A stretch of DNA of 64,000 nucleotides from Microbacterium sp. (GCF_031180975.1 NZ_JAPSLI010000010.1:1-64000); one strand, 5' to 3'; positions 50,981 to 60,013 are shown, counted from the first letter of the stretch. Program-made: numbers and translations. The notes: generated by a model from the sequence alone, not told the origin.

Positions 50981-51810
50981 GCGAACCCCCCGTGGGCCGC
51001 CGCCGAGTCGTGGTCGTGCTCGTGGTGGGGCTCGGCATCCGGGACGCCGACGACGACGAGCCGGTCACCGGCGCGCAGCACGAACACCGGCGTGCCGTAC
51101 AGGTCTGTGAGCACCCGGCTCTGCAGCACCTCGTCCGGCGTGCCGAGCACGAAGCGACCGCCGGCGATGTACAGGATGCGATCGACCCGACCGAGGATCG
51201 GGTTGATGTCGTGGGTGACGAACAGCACTGCCGCATCGCGCTCACGGCGCTGCCGGTCGATGATGTCGGTGATGCCGCGCTGATTGGCGAGATCGAGGTT
51301 CGACAGCGGCTCGTCGCACAGCAGCAGCATGGGCTCGTCGGCCAGCGCCTGACCGACGCGCAAGCGCTGCTGCTCGCCGCCGGAGAGCAGTCCCACCCGC
51401 CGTTCGGCGTAGTGCGCGGCGCCGACGCCCTGCAGGAGAGAGTCCACGCGCGCTCGGTCGCCGCGCCGCGGGATGGGCAGCCCGAAGCGGGTGCCCTGCA
51501 CGCCGAGCGCCACCAGATCGCGGGCCCGCATGCTGGTGTCCGCCGGCAGCGGTCGCTGCTGCGGGATGTACCCGATGCGCGGGTTCCCGCGGTGCACGGG
51601 CATCCCGCCGACACGGATGCTGCCCGAGGAGAGCGGCTGAAGGCCGAGGATGCTGCGCAGCAGCGTGGTCTTGCCGGAGCCGGACGGCCCCAGCACGGCG
51701 AGGAACTCGCCGGGCTGGACGGTCAGATCCAGGCCCGCCCACAGCTCGCGGGCACCGCGCCGCAGCGCCGCTCCGCTGATCTCGAGGATCGGAGCGGGAC
51801 CGCCGCTCAC
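50977..51810 (-). CDS. znuC: Zinc (metal) ABC transporter ATPase, ZnuC-like
   Basis: 277 residues with one ABC domain: Walker A GPSGSGKTT, signature LLSGGEQQRLRVGQAL, Walker B LLLCDEPLSNLD, then VLFVTHDINPILG. The C-terminal extension HHEHDHD is His rich, common in zinc transporters. The GTG at 51810 shares GTGA with the znuA stop, so translation of all three transporter genes is chained. An ATG upstream (51855) lies inside znuA and is rejected. Confidence 0.93.
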   Translation of the reverse strand: MSGGPAPILEISGAALRRGARELWAGLDLTVQPGEFLAVLGPSGSGKTTLLRSILGLQPLSSGSIRVGGMPVHRGNPRIGYIPQQRPLPADTSMRARDLVALGVQGTRFGLPIPRRGDRARVDSLLQGVGAAHYAERRVGLLSGGEQQRLRVGQALADEPMLLLCDEPLSNLDLANQRGITDIIDRQRRERDAAVLFVTHDINPILGRVDRILYIAGGRFVLGTPDEVLQSRVLTDLYGTPVFVLRAGDRLVVVGVPDAEPHHEHDHDSAAAHGGFA

Positions 51811-52814
51811 TGCTGGAGGGCGTCGGCGAGGTCGGAGATCGCGGCGCGCATCCACTCAGCGTACGACTGATCGGCCTGCAACAGCTCGGTGAATCCGACG
51901 ACCGGCACTCCGGCCTTCTCCGCCGCGGCCTCGACGCGCTCGGTCTCGGAGCCGCCGGTCTGCGCGTTGGTGAGCACGACGGCGACATCACCGGACTCGA
52001 CGAGGGTGAGGGCGGCGAGCAGGGTGGCGGGCGCCACGTCGTTGCCCTCCTCCACCGCTTCGGCGAACCCCTCGGTGGTGGCGTCCTCCAGGCCGGCGGC
52101 CGCGGCGAGGTATCCCGGCAGCGGCTCGGTCATGAACACCGGGGTCGCCTCGTACTGCCCGTGCAAGCTGTCGAGCTCGGCCTCGAGCGCCTCGAGTTCG
52201 GCGTTCAGCTCCTCGGCGTTCGCGGTGAAGTCCGCCTTGCCCTGCGGGTCGAGCTCGGCGAGCTCTGCGGCGATCTGCTCTACGACGTGCGTCATGGTGT
52301 GCACGTCGAACCACACGTGCTCGTTGAAGCCCTCGATGTGGTCGTGGCCCTCGTGACCGTGCTCGCCCTCGGCGTGCGCCTCGTGCTCCTCCTCGGCATG
52401 CGCGTCCTCGGCATGCCCCTCAGTGTGGCCGTCGGTGTGGCCCTCGGCACCAGGGAAGTCGTGGGAGAACTCCACGGCGGTCACCACTGCGGCATCCGAC
52501 CCCTCGCGGAGGTCCTCGACGAACGAATCGTACCCGCCGCCGTTCTCGATGACGAGGTCGGCGCCCTGCATGGTGAGCCGGTCGCGGGCGCTGGCCTCGT
52601 ACGAATGCGGGTCCTTCGTCGCCGAGTCGATGAGCGCGGTGACGTCGACCCGGTCGCCGCCGATGGTGGCGGCGATGTCGGCGTACACGTTCGTCGAGGC
52701 GATCACCTGCGGCTTGCCGCCCTCGCCACCGCCCGCGCCGTTCGCCGGGGACGAGCACCCCGCGAGCGCGAGGATGGCGACGGATGCGGCGGCGAGAGCG
52801 ACGGGCTTGTTCAT
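51807..52814 (-). CDS. znuA: Zinc-binding lipoprotein of the ABC importer, ZnuA-like
   Basis: 335 residues. A lipobox (ALAGC, Cys20) marks it as a lipoprotein of the cluster A-I metal-binding family. The conserved metal ligands lie in DPHSYEAS and in the HVWFDVHTM block. Between them is a His/Asp/Glu-rich loop of about 40 residues (GHTDGHTEGHAEDAHAEEEH and onward), characteristic of zinc rather than manganese binders. The ATG at 52814 is 6 nt after TAGGCT, fitting a leaderless mRNA, with a Zur-type palindrome just upstream. Confidence 0.94.
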   Translation of the reverse strand: MNKPVALAAASVAILALAGCSSPANGAGGGEGGKPQVIASTNVYADIAATIGGDRVDVTALIDSATKDPHSYEASARDRLTMQGADLVIENGGGYDSFVEDLREGSDAAVVTAVEFSHDFPGAEGHTDGHTEGHAEDAHAEEEHEAHAEGEHGHEGHDHIEGFNEHVWFDVHTMTHVVEQIAAELAELDPQGKADFTANAEELNAELEALEAELDSLHGQYEATPVFMTEPLPGYLAAAAGLEDATTEGFAEAVEEGNDVAPATLLAALTLVESGDVAVVLTNAQTGGSETERVEAAAEKAGVPVVGFTELLQADQSYAEWMRAAISDLADALQQ

Positions 52815-52820
52815 GCCCCC

Positions 52821-52826
52821 AGCCTA
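52821..52826 (-). promoter_or_regulatory. -10 box of the leaderless znuABC promoter
   Basis: TAGGCT on the minus strand, 6 nt before the znuA ATG at 52814. Confidence 0.6.
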
Positions 52827-52834
52827 ACTGCTAA

Positions 52835-52849
52835 TGAGAACCATTCTCA
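52835..52849. promoter_or_regulatory. Zur operator upstream of znuA
   Basis: TGAGAACCATTCTCA is a perfect TGAGAA-N3-TTCTCA inverted repeat in an AT-rich patch. It matches the general form of Zur/Fur boxes. It lies 8 bp upstream of the -10 box, covering the -35 region, so a bound repressor would block RNA polymerase. The Fur-family protein at 38011-38421 is the likely binder. Confidence 0.85.
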
Positions 52850-52937
52850 AATCGTGTGTCGCAGGATTTGCCCCGGCGTGGGAGCCGAAGTCCGGTCGCA
52901 GGGCTCTGGGACCTGCGTTCGGATCCCACACTGAGCG

Positions 52938-52965
52938 GATGCCGGAAGCGCCGGCCCCCGGCATC
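52938..52965 (-). terminator. Hairpin terminator after the GH13 gene
   Basis: GATGCCGG and CCGGCATC form an 8-bp perfect stem ending 5 bp after the stop of the alpha-glucosidase gene. Confidence 0.6.
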
Positions 52966-52970
52966 TGCTG

Positions 52971-54641
52971 TCAGGGCGCGAGCCAGGCCGTGGCCTCGCC
53001 GGGCAGCATCCCGCCCGTGACGGGGGTGCTGGCGAGGACGACGCGACCCTCCCCGAGTTCGTACGGGGACTCGCCGAAGTTCGTCACGATCTCCCACCCG
53101 CCGGGGCGGCGGAAGCGCAGCACGTCCTGCGAGTCGGTCGGCTGCCACGCGAGTTCCTCCGCGCCCTGCAGCTCACGCCGCAGCCGCAGCGCGCGCCGGT
53201 ACAGGTTCAGCGGCGACGACGGATCAGCGTCCTCGACGTCCACCGCCGACTCGGCGAACCATGCCGGCTGCGGCAGGTGGGAACCGTCGTCGCCGAACCC
53301 GAAGGAGGACCCGGATGCCGTCCAGGGCAGCGGCACACGGCATCCGTCGCGCCCGATCTCCGCCCCCTCGGTGCGGAAGTAAGTGGGGTCCTGCCGCTCG
53401 GATGCCGGGATCTCGGCCACCTCGTGCAAGCCGAGCTCCTCGCCCTGATAGACGTACGTCGAGCCGGGCAGGCCGAGGATGAACAGGGTCGCGGCGAGCG
53501 CGCGGCGCAGACCCCGCTCGCGTTCGAGCTCGGGCTCGGTGCCGCCGGACAGCAGCCAGGAGGCGCCGTGCTTCTCGTCGGGGCGCCAACCGTTCGAGCG
53601 GGTGGCGGCGGGCAGCCCATATCGGGTGGCGTGGCGCACCACGTCGTGGTTGGACAGCACCCACGTGCTGGACGAACCGGACTGGGCGGCGAGGGCGAGG
53701 TTGTCGGAGACGATGCGGCGGAACTGGTCGGGGTCGAAGTCCGCCTCCAGCAGGTCGAAGTTGAACGCCTGGCCCAGGCTCTCCGGGCTGGCGTACAGGT
53801 GGATGCGCGACGGGTGCACCCAGGCCTCCGCCACCGCGGTGCGCGGCGGGTCGTACGAGTCGAACACCCGGCGCCACTCGGCGTAGATGTCGTGCACGTC
53901 GTCACGGTCGATCAGGGGATGGTTGCCGTCCTGCGGGATCAGCGCGAGCTCGTCCTTGCTGGGCAGCGGCTCGGTCAGGTCCTTCGTCAGCATGTGCGCG
54001 ACGTCGATGCGGAACCCGTCCACGCCGCGGTCCGACCAGAAGCGCAGGGTGGTGAGGAAGTCCTCGCGCACCTCTGGGTGGTCCCAGTTCAGGTCGGGCT
54101 GCTCCTTCGCGAAGTTGTGCAGGTACCACTGGCCGTCCTCGACGCGCTCCCACGCCGAGCCGCCGAACACCGACACCCAGTCGGTGGGTGGCAGCGAGCC
54201 GTCCTCGCCGTCCCCGTCGCGGAAGATGTAGCGCTCCCGGGCCGCCGACCCGCGCCCCGCGGCGAGCGCCTCCTGGAACCAGGCGTGCTGGTCGGAGGTG
54301 TGGTTGGGCACGATGTCGACGACGACCTTGATGCCGCGGGCGTGCAGCGCCTGCACCATGGCGTCGAAGTCGTCGAGGGTGCCCAGCCGCGGGTCGACGT
54401 CGCGGTAATCCGCCACGTCGTACCCGCCGTCGGCGAGCTCGGACGGGTAGAACGGGCTGAGCCAGACCGCGTCGATGCCGAGCGAGGCGAGGTAGTCGAC
54501 GCGGGACAGGATGCCGGGGATGTCGCCCAGGCCGTCTCCGTTCGCGTCGGCGAAGCTGCGGGGATAGATCTGGTAGACCACTGCCTGCCGCCACCACGGT
54601 GCGGCGGCGAGGGATGCGTCGAGGTCGGTCGTCTCGGGCAT
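52971..54641 (-). CDS. GH13 alpha-glucosidase (oligo-1,6-glucosidase type)
   Basis: 556 residues. The start WWRQAVVYQIYPRSFADANG is typical of GH13 alpha-glucosidases. VVDIVPNHTS, the nucleophile Asp213 in GFRIDVAHM, the acid/base Glu272 in AVAEAW and Asp333 in LSNHDVVRH complete the catalytic set. A C-terminal beta domain follows. No signal peptide, so it hydrolyses maltose, isomaltose or similar oligomers in the cytoplasm. The ATG at 54641 has AAGGAGAG. It is monocistronic, without a local regulator or transporter. Confidence 0.93.
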   Translation of the reverse strand: MPETTDLDASLAAAPWWRQAVVYQIYPRSFADANGDGLGDIPGILSRVDYLASLGIDAVWLSPFYPSELADGGYDVADYRDVDPRLGTLDDFDAMVQALHARGIKVVVDIVPNHTSDQHAWFQEALAAGRGSAARERYIFRDGDGEDGSLPPTDWVSVFGGSAWERVEDGQWYLHNFAKEQPDLNWDHPEVREDFLTTLRFWSDRGVDGFRIDVAHMLTKDLTEPLPSKDELALIPQDGNHPLIDRDDVHDIYAEWRRVFDSYDPPRTAVAEAWVHPSRIHLYASPESLGQAFNFDLLEADFDPDQFRRIVSDNLALAAQSGSSSTWVLSNHDVVRHATRYGLPAATRSNGWRPDEKHGASWLLSGGTEPELERERGLRRALAATLFILGLPGSTYVYQGEELGLHEVAEIPASERQDPTYFRTEGAEIGRDGCRVPLPWTASGSSFGFGDDGSHLPQPAWFAESAVDVEDADPSSPLNLYRRALRLRRELQGAEELAWQPTDSQDVLRFRRPGGWEIVTNFGESPYELGEGRVVLASTPVTGGMLPGEATAWLAP

Positions 54642-54702
54642 GGATCTCTCCTTCTGCTCGTCGGTTCCTCCGACGCTACCCGCCCGCCCCTCGACCCGAC
54701 CC

Positions 54703-54769
54703 GTTTGGGGCGGATTCTCGCGTTTGGGGCGGTTGTCCCCCGCCCCAAACGCGAGAATGCGCCCCAAAC
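54703..54769. repeat. 30-bp inverted repeat built from GTTTGGGGCG words
   Basis: The arms at 54703-54732 and 54740-54769 are complementary at 29 of 30 positions, with a 7-nt loop. Each arm contains GTTTGGGGCG twice in the same direction. The element lies between the GH13 start and the E2 stop and could form a very stable cruciform or a terminator for the dehydrogenase operon. Confidence 0.85.
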
Positions 54770-54770
54770 C

Positions 54771-54850
54771 CGGGAGGTGCGGCCCGGCCCCGGGAGGTGA
54801 GGCTCGGCCCCGGGCGGTGCGGCCCGGCCCCGGGCGGTGAGCCTCGGGTC
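54771..54850. repeat. Four-unit 20-bp tandem repeat
   Basis: Units start at 54771, 54791, 54811 and 54831 with an exact 20-bp period (CGGGAGGTGCGGCCCGGCCC and variants). The last unit reaches the stop codon of the E2 gene at 54849-54851. No gene is seen in the 207 bp between the GH13 and E2 genes. Confidence 0.88.
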
Positions 54851-56180
54851 AGTCGACGAGAAGGGCGGGCTCCTCGAGCACGGCGGCCACGTCGGCGATG
54901 AACCGGCTCATGCCGTCGCCGTCGATCACGCGGTGGTCGAACGAGCCGGCGACCGTGGTCACCCAGCGCGGACGCACCTCGCCGTCGACGACCCAGGGCT
55001 TCTGGCTGATCGTGCCCATCGCCACGATGCCGGCCTCACCCGGATTGATGATCGGCGTTCCGGCATCCATCCCGAACACGCCGATGTTGGTGATCGTGAT
55101 CGTGCCGCCCTGCTGGTCGGCGGGGGTGGTCTTGCCCTCGCGCGCAGTCAGCGTGAGCCGGTTGAGCGCACGGGCCAGGTCGCGCATGCCGAGGGTCTGC
55201 GCGTCCTTGATGTTCGGCACGATCAGCCCGCGCGGGGTGGCGGCCGCGATGCCGAGGTTGACGTAGTGCCGCACGGCGATCTCGGCGCCGTCGTCGGTCT
55301 CCACCCACGCGGCGTTCACCATCGGGGTTCGGCGCACCGCCCAGATCACGGCCCGCGCCATGATCAGCAGCGGCGACACCTTGATGTCGGCGAAGTCGGG
55401 CGACGCCTTCAGCCGCTTGACCAGCTCCATCGTGCGGGTGGCGTCGACCTCCTTCCACACGGTCACGTGCGGGGCGGTGTACGCGCTCTGCACCATGGCG
55501 TTGGCGCTCGCCTTGCGCACGCCCTTCACCGGGATCGCCTCGGTGCGCGACGGGTCGGAACCCGGCTGGATGCCGCGGGCCACGCCCACCGGCCGCGGCT
55601 GCGCGGGCATCGTCTCCTCACGCACGTCGCCCCAGTCGGGCGTCTCGATGTTGCGGAACACGCTCGCCTGCGACGCGTGCTTCACGACATCGTCGCGGGT
55701 CACCTCGCCGTCGGCGCCGGTCGGGGTGACGGATGCCAGATCCACGCCGAGGTCCCTGGCGAGCTTGCGGATCGGGGGCTTGGCGATCACGCCCACCGAG
55801 GAGCGCACCGGACGTTCGGCCGGGCGCTTTCGGCGGGAGGACACCTCGCCGCCGGTGCCGTATCCGACCAGGACCGACCCGCTTCCGGCATCCGCCTGCT
55901 TCGCCGCCGCGGTCGGGGCGGGGGTGGCCTCGGCGGCGTCCTTCGTCACGAACGTGATGATCGGCGCGCCGACCTCGATCGTCTCCCCCTCGGCCGCGAG
56001 GAGCTCGCCGACGGTGCCGGCGTGCGGAGAGGGCAGCTCGACGAGCGACTTGGCCGTCTCGATCTCGCAGATCACGTCGTTGACCGCGACCTCGTCGCCC
56101 GGGGCGACCTTCCAGGCGACGATCTCGGCCTCGGTGAGGCCTTCCCCGACGTCGGGGAGGGTGAAGGTCTGAGTGCTCAT
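54849..56180 (-). CDS. E2 dihydrolipoamide acyltransferase of a branched-chain 2-oxoacid dehydrogenase
   Basis: 443 residues. One N-terminal lipoyl domain has Lys44 in [12 protein letters not shown] Pro/Ala linker leads to the subunit-binding domain ([20 protein letters not shown], about 133-152) and the C-terminal catalytic domain with [15 protein letters not shown] (His416). It transfers the acyl group to CoA. The ATG at 56180 lies 76 bp after the E1beta stop; that gap contains a degenerate copy of a dispersed repeat. E3 (lipoamide dehydrogenase) is not in the window and must be supplied from elsewhere. Confidence 0.93.
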   Translation of the reverse strand: MSTQTFTLPDVGEGLTEAEIVAWKVAPGDEVAVNDVICEIETAKSLVELPSPHAGTVGELLAAEGETIEVGAPIITFVTKDAAEATPAPTAAAKQADAGSGSVLVGYGTGGEVSSRRKRPAERPVRSSVGVIAKPPIRKLARDLGVDLASVTPTGADGEVTRDDVVKHASQASVFRNIETPDWGDVREETMPAQPRPVGVARGIQPGSDPSRTEAIPVKGVRKASANAMVQSAYTAPHVTVWKEVDATRTMELVKRLKASPDFADIKVSPLLIMARAVIWAVRRTPMVNAAWVETDDGAEIAVRHYVNLGIAAATPRGLIVPNIKDAQTLGMRDLARALNRLTLTAREGKTTPADQQGGTITITNIGVFGMDAGTPIINPGEAGIVAMGTISQKPWVVDGEVRPRWVTTVAGSFDHRVIDGDGMSRFIADVAAVLEEPALLVD

Positions 56181-56200
56181 GTGCGGTCCTTCTGTCGGGG

Positions 56201-56239
56201 CGTTCCGTCCTGTCGCTGCGCTCCTCGCTCAACGACCGG
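56201..56239. repeat. Degenerate copy of the 506-776 repeat core between E1beta and E2 genes
   Basis: CGTTCCGTCCTGTCGCTGCG followed by CTCCTCGCTCAACGACCGG matches the core at 506-538 apart from short insertions and one change. It lies inside the operon, in the 76-bp spacer before the E2 gene. Confidence 0.75.
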
Positions 56240-56256
56240 GGGAAGGGCGAGCGGAT

Positions 56257-57237
56257 TCAGTAGGCGAGGGAGCGGTCGACGGCCTCGAGGATGCGGTCGG
56301 CATCCGGCAGGTACGACCCCTCGAGCTTCGCCGGGGGGAACGGGGTGTCGAAGCCGGAGACGCGCAGCACCGGGGCCTCGAGGGCGTAGAACGCGCGCTC
56401 CATGACGGTCGCGGCGATCTCGCTGCCCAGGCTGGTGAACCCGGGGGCCTCCTGCGCGTAGACCATCCGCCCGGTGGATCGCACCGAGTCGAGAATGGGC
56501 CCGTAGTCGACGGGCGAGAGCGAGCGCAGGTCGATCACCTCGCAGCTGGTGCCCTCGCCCTCGGCGATGGCGGCGGCCTGCAGCAGGGTGGTGACCATGG
56601 CGCCGTGCCCGACGAGGGTGACGTCGGTGCCACGGCGGACCACGCGGGAGGCGTGCAGCGGCACGGCCGGCGCGGCGAGGTCGACCTCGCCCTTCGGCCA
56701 GTAGCGGCTCTTCGGCTCCATGAAGATCACCGGGTCGTTCGACGCGATCGCCTCCTGGATCATCCAGTACGCGTCGTTCGGCGTCGACGGCGACACCACA
56801 CGCAGCCCCGGAGTGTGCGTGAAGTACGCCTCCGGGCTCTCCTGGTGGTGCTCGACGGCGCCGATGTGCCCGCCGTACGGGATGCGGATGACGATGGGCA
56901 TCGACACCGCACCCTCGTGCCGGTACGTGATCTTGGCCAGCTGCGACGTGATCTGGTCGAACGCCGGGAACACGAACCCGTCGAACTGGATCTCGCAAAC
57001 CGGACGGAACCCTGCCATCGCCATGCCGATCGCGGTGCCGACGATGCCGGACTCCGCGAGCGGCGTGTCCAGCACCCGGCGGTCGCCGAAGTCGCGCTGC
57101 AGGTGCTCCGTCACGCGGAAGACGCCGCCGAGCTTGCCGATGTCCTCGCCCATCAGGAGCACCCGCGGGTCGTCCTCCAGCGCCTTGCGCAGCCCGGCGT
57201 TGAGCGCCTTGGCGAACGGCATCGTCTCGAGGGTCAT
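56257..57237 (-). CDS. E1 beta subunit of branched-chain 2-oxoacid dehydrogenase
   Basis: 326 residues. Transketolase-like pyrimidine domain with LLMGEDIGKLGGVFRVTEHL, TPLAESGIVGTAIGMAMAG and FVFPAFDQITSQLAK, then the C-terminal transketolase domain. It supplies half of the thiamine-diphosphate site with E1 alpha. The ATG at 57237 overlaps the E1 alpha stop (ATGA); an upstream ATG at 57279 lies inside E1 alpha and is rejected. Confidence 0.94.
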   Translation of the reverse strand: MTLETMPFAKALNAGLRKALEDDPRVLLMGEDIGKLGGVFRVTEHLQRDFGDRRVLDTPLAESGIVGTAIGMAMAGFRPVCEIQFDGFVFPAFDQITSQLAKITYRHEGAVSMPIVIRIPYGGHIGAVEHHQESPEAYFTHTPGLRVVSPSTPNDAYWMIQEAIASNDPVIFMEPKSRYWPKGEVDLAAPAVPLHASRVVRRGTDVTLVGHGAMVTTLLQAAAIAEGEGTSCEVIDLRSLSPVDYGPILDSVRSTGRMVYAQEAPGFTSLGSEIAATVMERAFYALEAPVLRVSGFDTPFPPAKLEGSYLPDADRILEAVDRSLAY

Positions 57238-58361
57238 CGAGCGCCTCCCTCGAACGACGCCTCGTAGTCGTCGAACCACGCGCGCTGCTCGTCGACGAGT
57301 GGATGCGGCTCGCTGTAGATGTTCTGGAACACACGCTCGCGGCTGGGCGGCTGGAGCGTCACGGTGCGGGCGCGCAGATCCTCTGCGGCATCCGCCGCCT
57401 CGGCTTCGACCTCGGCGAAGAACGACTCCGCGGCGCCTCTGCCGAGCAGGAAGGCGCGCATGCGCTGGATCGGGTCGAGCCCGCCCCAGTGCTGCTCCTC
57501 CTCGGCGCGGCGGTACTTGGTCGGGTCGTCGCTGGTGGTGTGCGCGCCCATCCGGTAGGTGACCGCCTCGATGGCGCGCGGGCCGCCGCCGGCGCGGGCC
57601 TCCTCGAGCAGCGCGCGCGAGACGGCGTAGCTGGCGAGGACGTCGTTGCCGTCGACGCGCACCGACGGGATGCCGTAGCCGGCGCTGCGCTGGACCAGCG
57701 GTACCCGCGACTGGGTCTCGACGGGCACCGAGATCGCCCAGTGGTTGTTCTGCAGGAAGAACAGCACCGGGGCGTCGTAGCTGGCGGCGAACACCATCGC
57801 CTCGTGCACGTCGCCCTGGCTGGACGCGCCGTCGCCGTAGTAGACCACCACGGCCTCGTCGCGCTCCGGGTCACCGGTGCCGCTGCGGCCGTCGAACGCC
57901 AGCGCCATCCCGTATCCGGCGGCGTGCAGCGTCTGCGAGCCGAGCACCAGCGTGTAGATGCGGGTGTTGCCGTTCTTCGGGTCGGTGGGGTCCCAGCCGC
58001 CGTGCGAGACGCCCCGCATGAGCTTGATGATGTCGACCGGGTCGACACCGCGGATGCGGGTCACCGCGTGCTCCCGATACGACGGGAAGATCGTGTCCTG
58101 TGCGCGAGCGGCGCGGGCCGAGCCGACCTGCGCGGCCTCCTGGCCGCGGCTCGGCGGCCACAGCGCAAGCTGGCCCTGCCGCTGCAGGTTGGTCGCCTGG
58201 GTGTCGATGGCCCGGATCACGACCATGTCGCGGTAGAACTGCTCGAGCTCGGCATCCGTCAGGGCGTCGATGAGCGGGAGGAACCGCTCGGCATCCGCCG
58301 ACGGGGCGAAACGTCCGTCCGGTTCCAGGACGCGAACGAGGGGGGTGTCGGTCGAGGTCAC
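57234..58361 (-). CDS. E1 alpha subunit of branched-chain 2-oxoacid dehydrogenase
   Basis: 375 residues. The ThDP motif is VVYYGDGASSQGDVHEAMVF followed by VLFFLQNNHWAISVP. IFPSYREHAVTRIRG, RMGAHTTSDDPTKYR and PHPLVDEQ belong to the family. The enzyme decarboxylates branched-chain 2-oxoacids, feeding acyl-CoA into degradation or branched fatty-acid synthesis. The GTG at 58361 is 6 nt after TAGCGT, so the operon mRNA is probably leaderless. The aminotransferase gene upstream lies 126 bp away. Confidence 0.94.
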   Translation of the reverse strand: MTSTDTPLVRVLEPDGRFAPSADAERFLPLIDALTDAELEQFYRDMVVIRAIDTQATNLQRQGQLALWPPSRGQEAAQVGSARAARAQDTIFPSYREHAVTRIRGVDPVDIIKLMRGVSHGGWDPTDPKNGNTRIYTLVLGSQTLHAAGYGMALAFDGRSGTGDPERDEAVVVYYGDGASSQGDVHEAMVFAASYDAPVLFFLQNNHWAISVPVETQSRVPLVQRSAGYGIPSVRVDGNDVLASYAVSRALLEEARAGGGPRAIEAVTYRMGAHTTSDDPTKYRRAEEEQHWGGLDPIQRMRAFLLGRGAAESFFAEVEAEAADAAEDLRARTVTLQPPSRERVFQNIYSEPHPLVDEQRAWFDDYEASFEGGAR

Positions 58362-58367
58362 GGTCCC

Positions 58368-58373
58368 ACGCTA
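58368..58373 (-). promoter_or_regulatory. -10 box, leaderless promoter of the dehydrogenase operon
   Basis: TAGCGT on the minus strand, 6 nt before the GTG at 58361. Confidence 0.5.
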
Positions 58374-58487
58374 CCCATCCGGGCATGCCAGGTCACGCAT
58401 ACCTAGGGGGCCCTTGCAAGTGCCCGGCTCTCGGAGAAAACGGCCGTCGACGTCGCCCCGCCCCTCGGCAAGTGATCCCGGGCGTCC

Positions 58488-59555
58488 TCACCGTGCTGCG
58501 GCGGCCGCCTCCAGCACCTTGTCGATCGACTCCGGTTCCCCGACGGAGATGCGGATGCCATCGCCGGAGAACGGACGGACGATCAGGTCCGCCGCATCGA
58601 ACGCCGCCGCGATCTGATCGGTGCGCTCCCCCGTCGGCAACCACACGAAGTTGCCCTGTGCATCCGGGACGTCCCATCCCTGCGCGCGCAGGCCCTCGAG
58701 CAGGCGGGTGCGGCGCTCGACGATCACCCCCACTCGGGCGAGCAGCTCGTCCTCAGCATCCAGGCTGGCGATCGCAGCGCGCTCGGCGGCGCTGGTCACC
58801 GACAGCGGGATGCCGGTGGTGCGCGCCGCGTCGAGCACGCGCGGGTGGCCGATCGCGTATCCGACGCGCAGGCCGGCGAGCCCGTACGCCTTGGAGAACG
58901 TGCGCAGCACCACCACGTTCGGGTGCTTCTCGAAGATCCGCTCGCGGAGGCCGTCGACCGCATCAGGGTCGGTGACGAACTCGGCGTACGCCTCATCGAG
59001 GATGATCAGGCAGTCGGCGGGCACCCGCTCGACGAATGCGGCGAACTCCGCGCTGGTCACGATCGGTCCGGTGGGGTTGTTCGGGGTGCAGACGATCACC
59101 GCGCGGGTGCGGTCGGTGACGGCATCCGCCATCGCGTCGAGGTCGTGGCGGGCGCCGGGACCGAGGGGGACCTGGATGCCGGTCGCGCCGGCCACAAGCG
59201 GCAGGCTCGGGTAGGCCTCGAAGGAGCGCCAGGCGTAGACCACCTCGTCGCCGACGGTGGACGTGCCGAGCACCAGCTGGTGGAGGATCGACACGCTTCC
59301 GGCGGCCACGTGCACGGCATCCGTGTCGACGCCGAACTTCTCGCCCAGCCGAGCCCGGAGCGCGCCGGCGCTGGCATCGGGGTAACGGTTGACCGGCGTG
59401 ATGTGCGCGAGCGCCTCCTGCACCGAGGGCAGCGGCTCGAACGGGTTCTCGTTGCTGGACAGCTTGAACGCGGTGGCGCCCGCCTGACGGCCCTGTCGGT
59501 ACGGCGGCAGGGCAGCGATCTCCGGGCGGATGCGGGGCAGAACGGGCTCGGTCAC
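58488..59555 (-). CDS. Histidinol-phosphate/aromatic aminotransferase (HisC/Pat type)
   Basis: 355 residues, fold-type I PLP enzyme. [11 protein letters not shown] near the start, [18 protein letters not shown], and Lys222 in [18 protein letters not shown] bind the cofactor. It is homologous to HisC; actinobacteria also use such proteins as phenylalanine aminotransferase (Pat). With no other his genes near, Pat is as likely as HisC. The GTG at 59555 is 6 nt after TAGACT. Confidence 0.88.
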   Translation of the reverse strand: MTEPVLPRIRPEIAALPPYRQGRQAGATAFKLSSNENPFEPLPSVQEALAHITPVNRYPDASAGALRARLGEKFGVDTDAVHVAAGSVSILHQLVLGTSTVGDEVVYAWRSFEAYPSLPLVAGATGIQVPLGPGARHDLDAMADAVTDRTRAVIVCTPNNPTGPIVTSAEFAAFVERVPADCLIILDEAYAEFVTDPDAVDGLRERIFEKHPNVVVLRTFSKAYGLAGLRVGYAIGHPRVLDAARTTGIPLSVTSAAERAAIASLDAEDELLARVGVIVERRTRLLEGLRAQGWDVPDAQGNFVWLPTGERTDQIAAAFDAADLIVRPFSGDGIRISVGEPESIDKVLEAAAAAR

Positions 59556-59561
59556 GGGATC

Positions 59562-59567
59562 AGTCTA
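59562..59567 (-). promoter_or_regulatory. -10 box, leaderless promoter of the aminotransferase gene
   Basis: TAGACT on the minus strand, 6 nt before the GTG at 59555. Confidence 0.5.
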
Positions 59568-59617
59568 GGAGCGTGGGGCGCGAGCTCGACCGGGTACCGT
59601 GCGAGACTGGGCGGACC

Positions 59618-60013
59618 ATGCGCTTCCTCATCCGAGTCGTCGTCAACGCGTTCGCCCTGTGGGTGGTCACGCTCATGCCGTTCCTGCAGGTGAGCATCAC
59701 CGCCTTCGCCCCCGGGGAGACGCTGCAGCTGGTGCTGACCTTCCTGGCGGTCGGTGCGATCTTCGCGCTGGTCAACACCATCATCGGCACGGTGGTGAAG
59801 ATCGTCGCGTTCCCGCTGTACATCCTCACCTTCGGCCTGATCGGATTCGTGATCAACGGGTTCCTGCTGTGGCTCACCGCCTGGATCACCAGCGGCTTCG
59901 GGTGGGGGCTGACCGTCGGGCACTTCTGGTGGGGTGTGCTGGCGGCGCTGATCATCTCGATCATCAACGGCGTGTTCGGGTTCATCCTCCGTCCGCAGCG
60001 CACGCGCGCCTGA
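59618..60013 (+). CDS. Small four-helix membrane protein (phage-holin-like family, DUF360 type)
   Basis: 131 residues with four transmembrane helices (about 4-24, 37-58, 64-90, 100-122). The text FALVNTIIGTVVKIVAFPLYILTFGLIGFVINGFLLWL matches, in pieces such as VNTIIGTVVKIVAFP and LTFGLIGFVINGFLLWL, a widespread bacterial family labelled phage holin family 4. No phage genes are near, so this is a chromosomal membrane protein of unknown role. The ATG at 59618 is preceded by GGGCGGA. It diverges from the aminotransferase gene. Confidence 0.82.
   Translation: MRFLIRVVVNAFALWVVTLMPFLQVSITAFAPGETLQLVLTFLAVGAIFALVNTIIGTVVKIVAFPLYILTFGLIGFVINGFLLWLTAWITSGFGWGLTVGHFWWGVLAALIISIINGVFGFILRPQRTRA

Noticed and set aside
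59618..60013. Prophage remnant (holin-like gene)
   Set aside because: No other phage gene is near, and this family is common as a single chromosomal gene.
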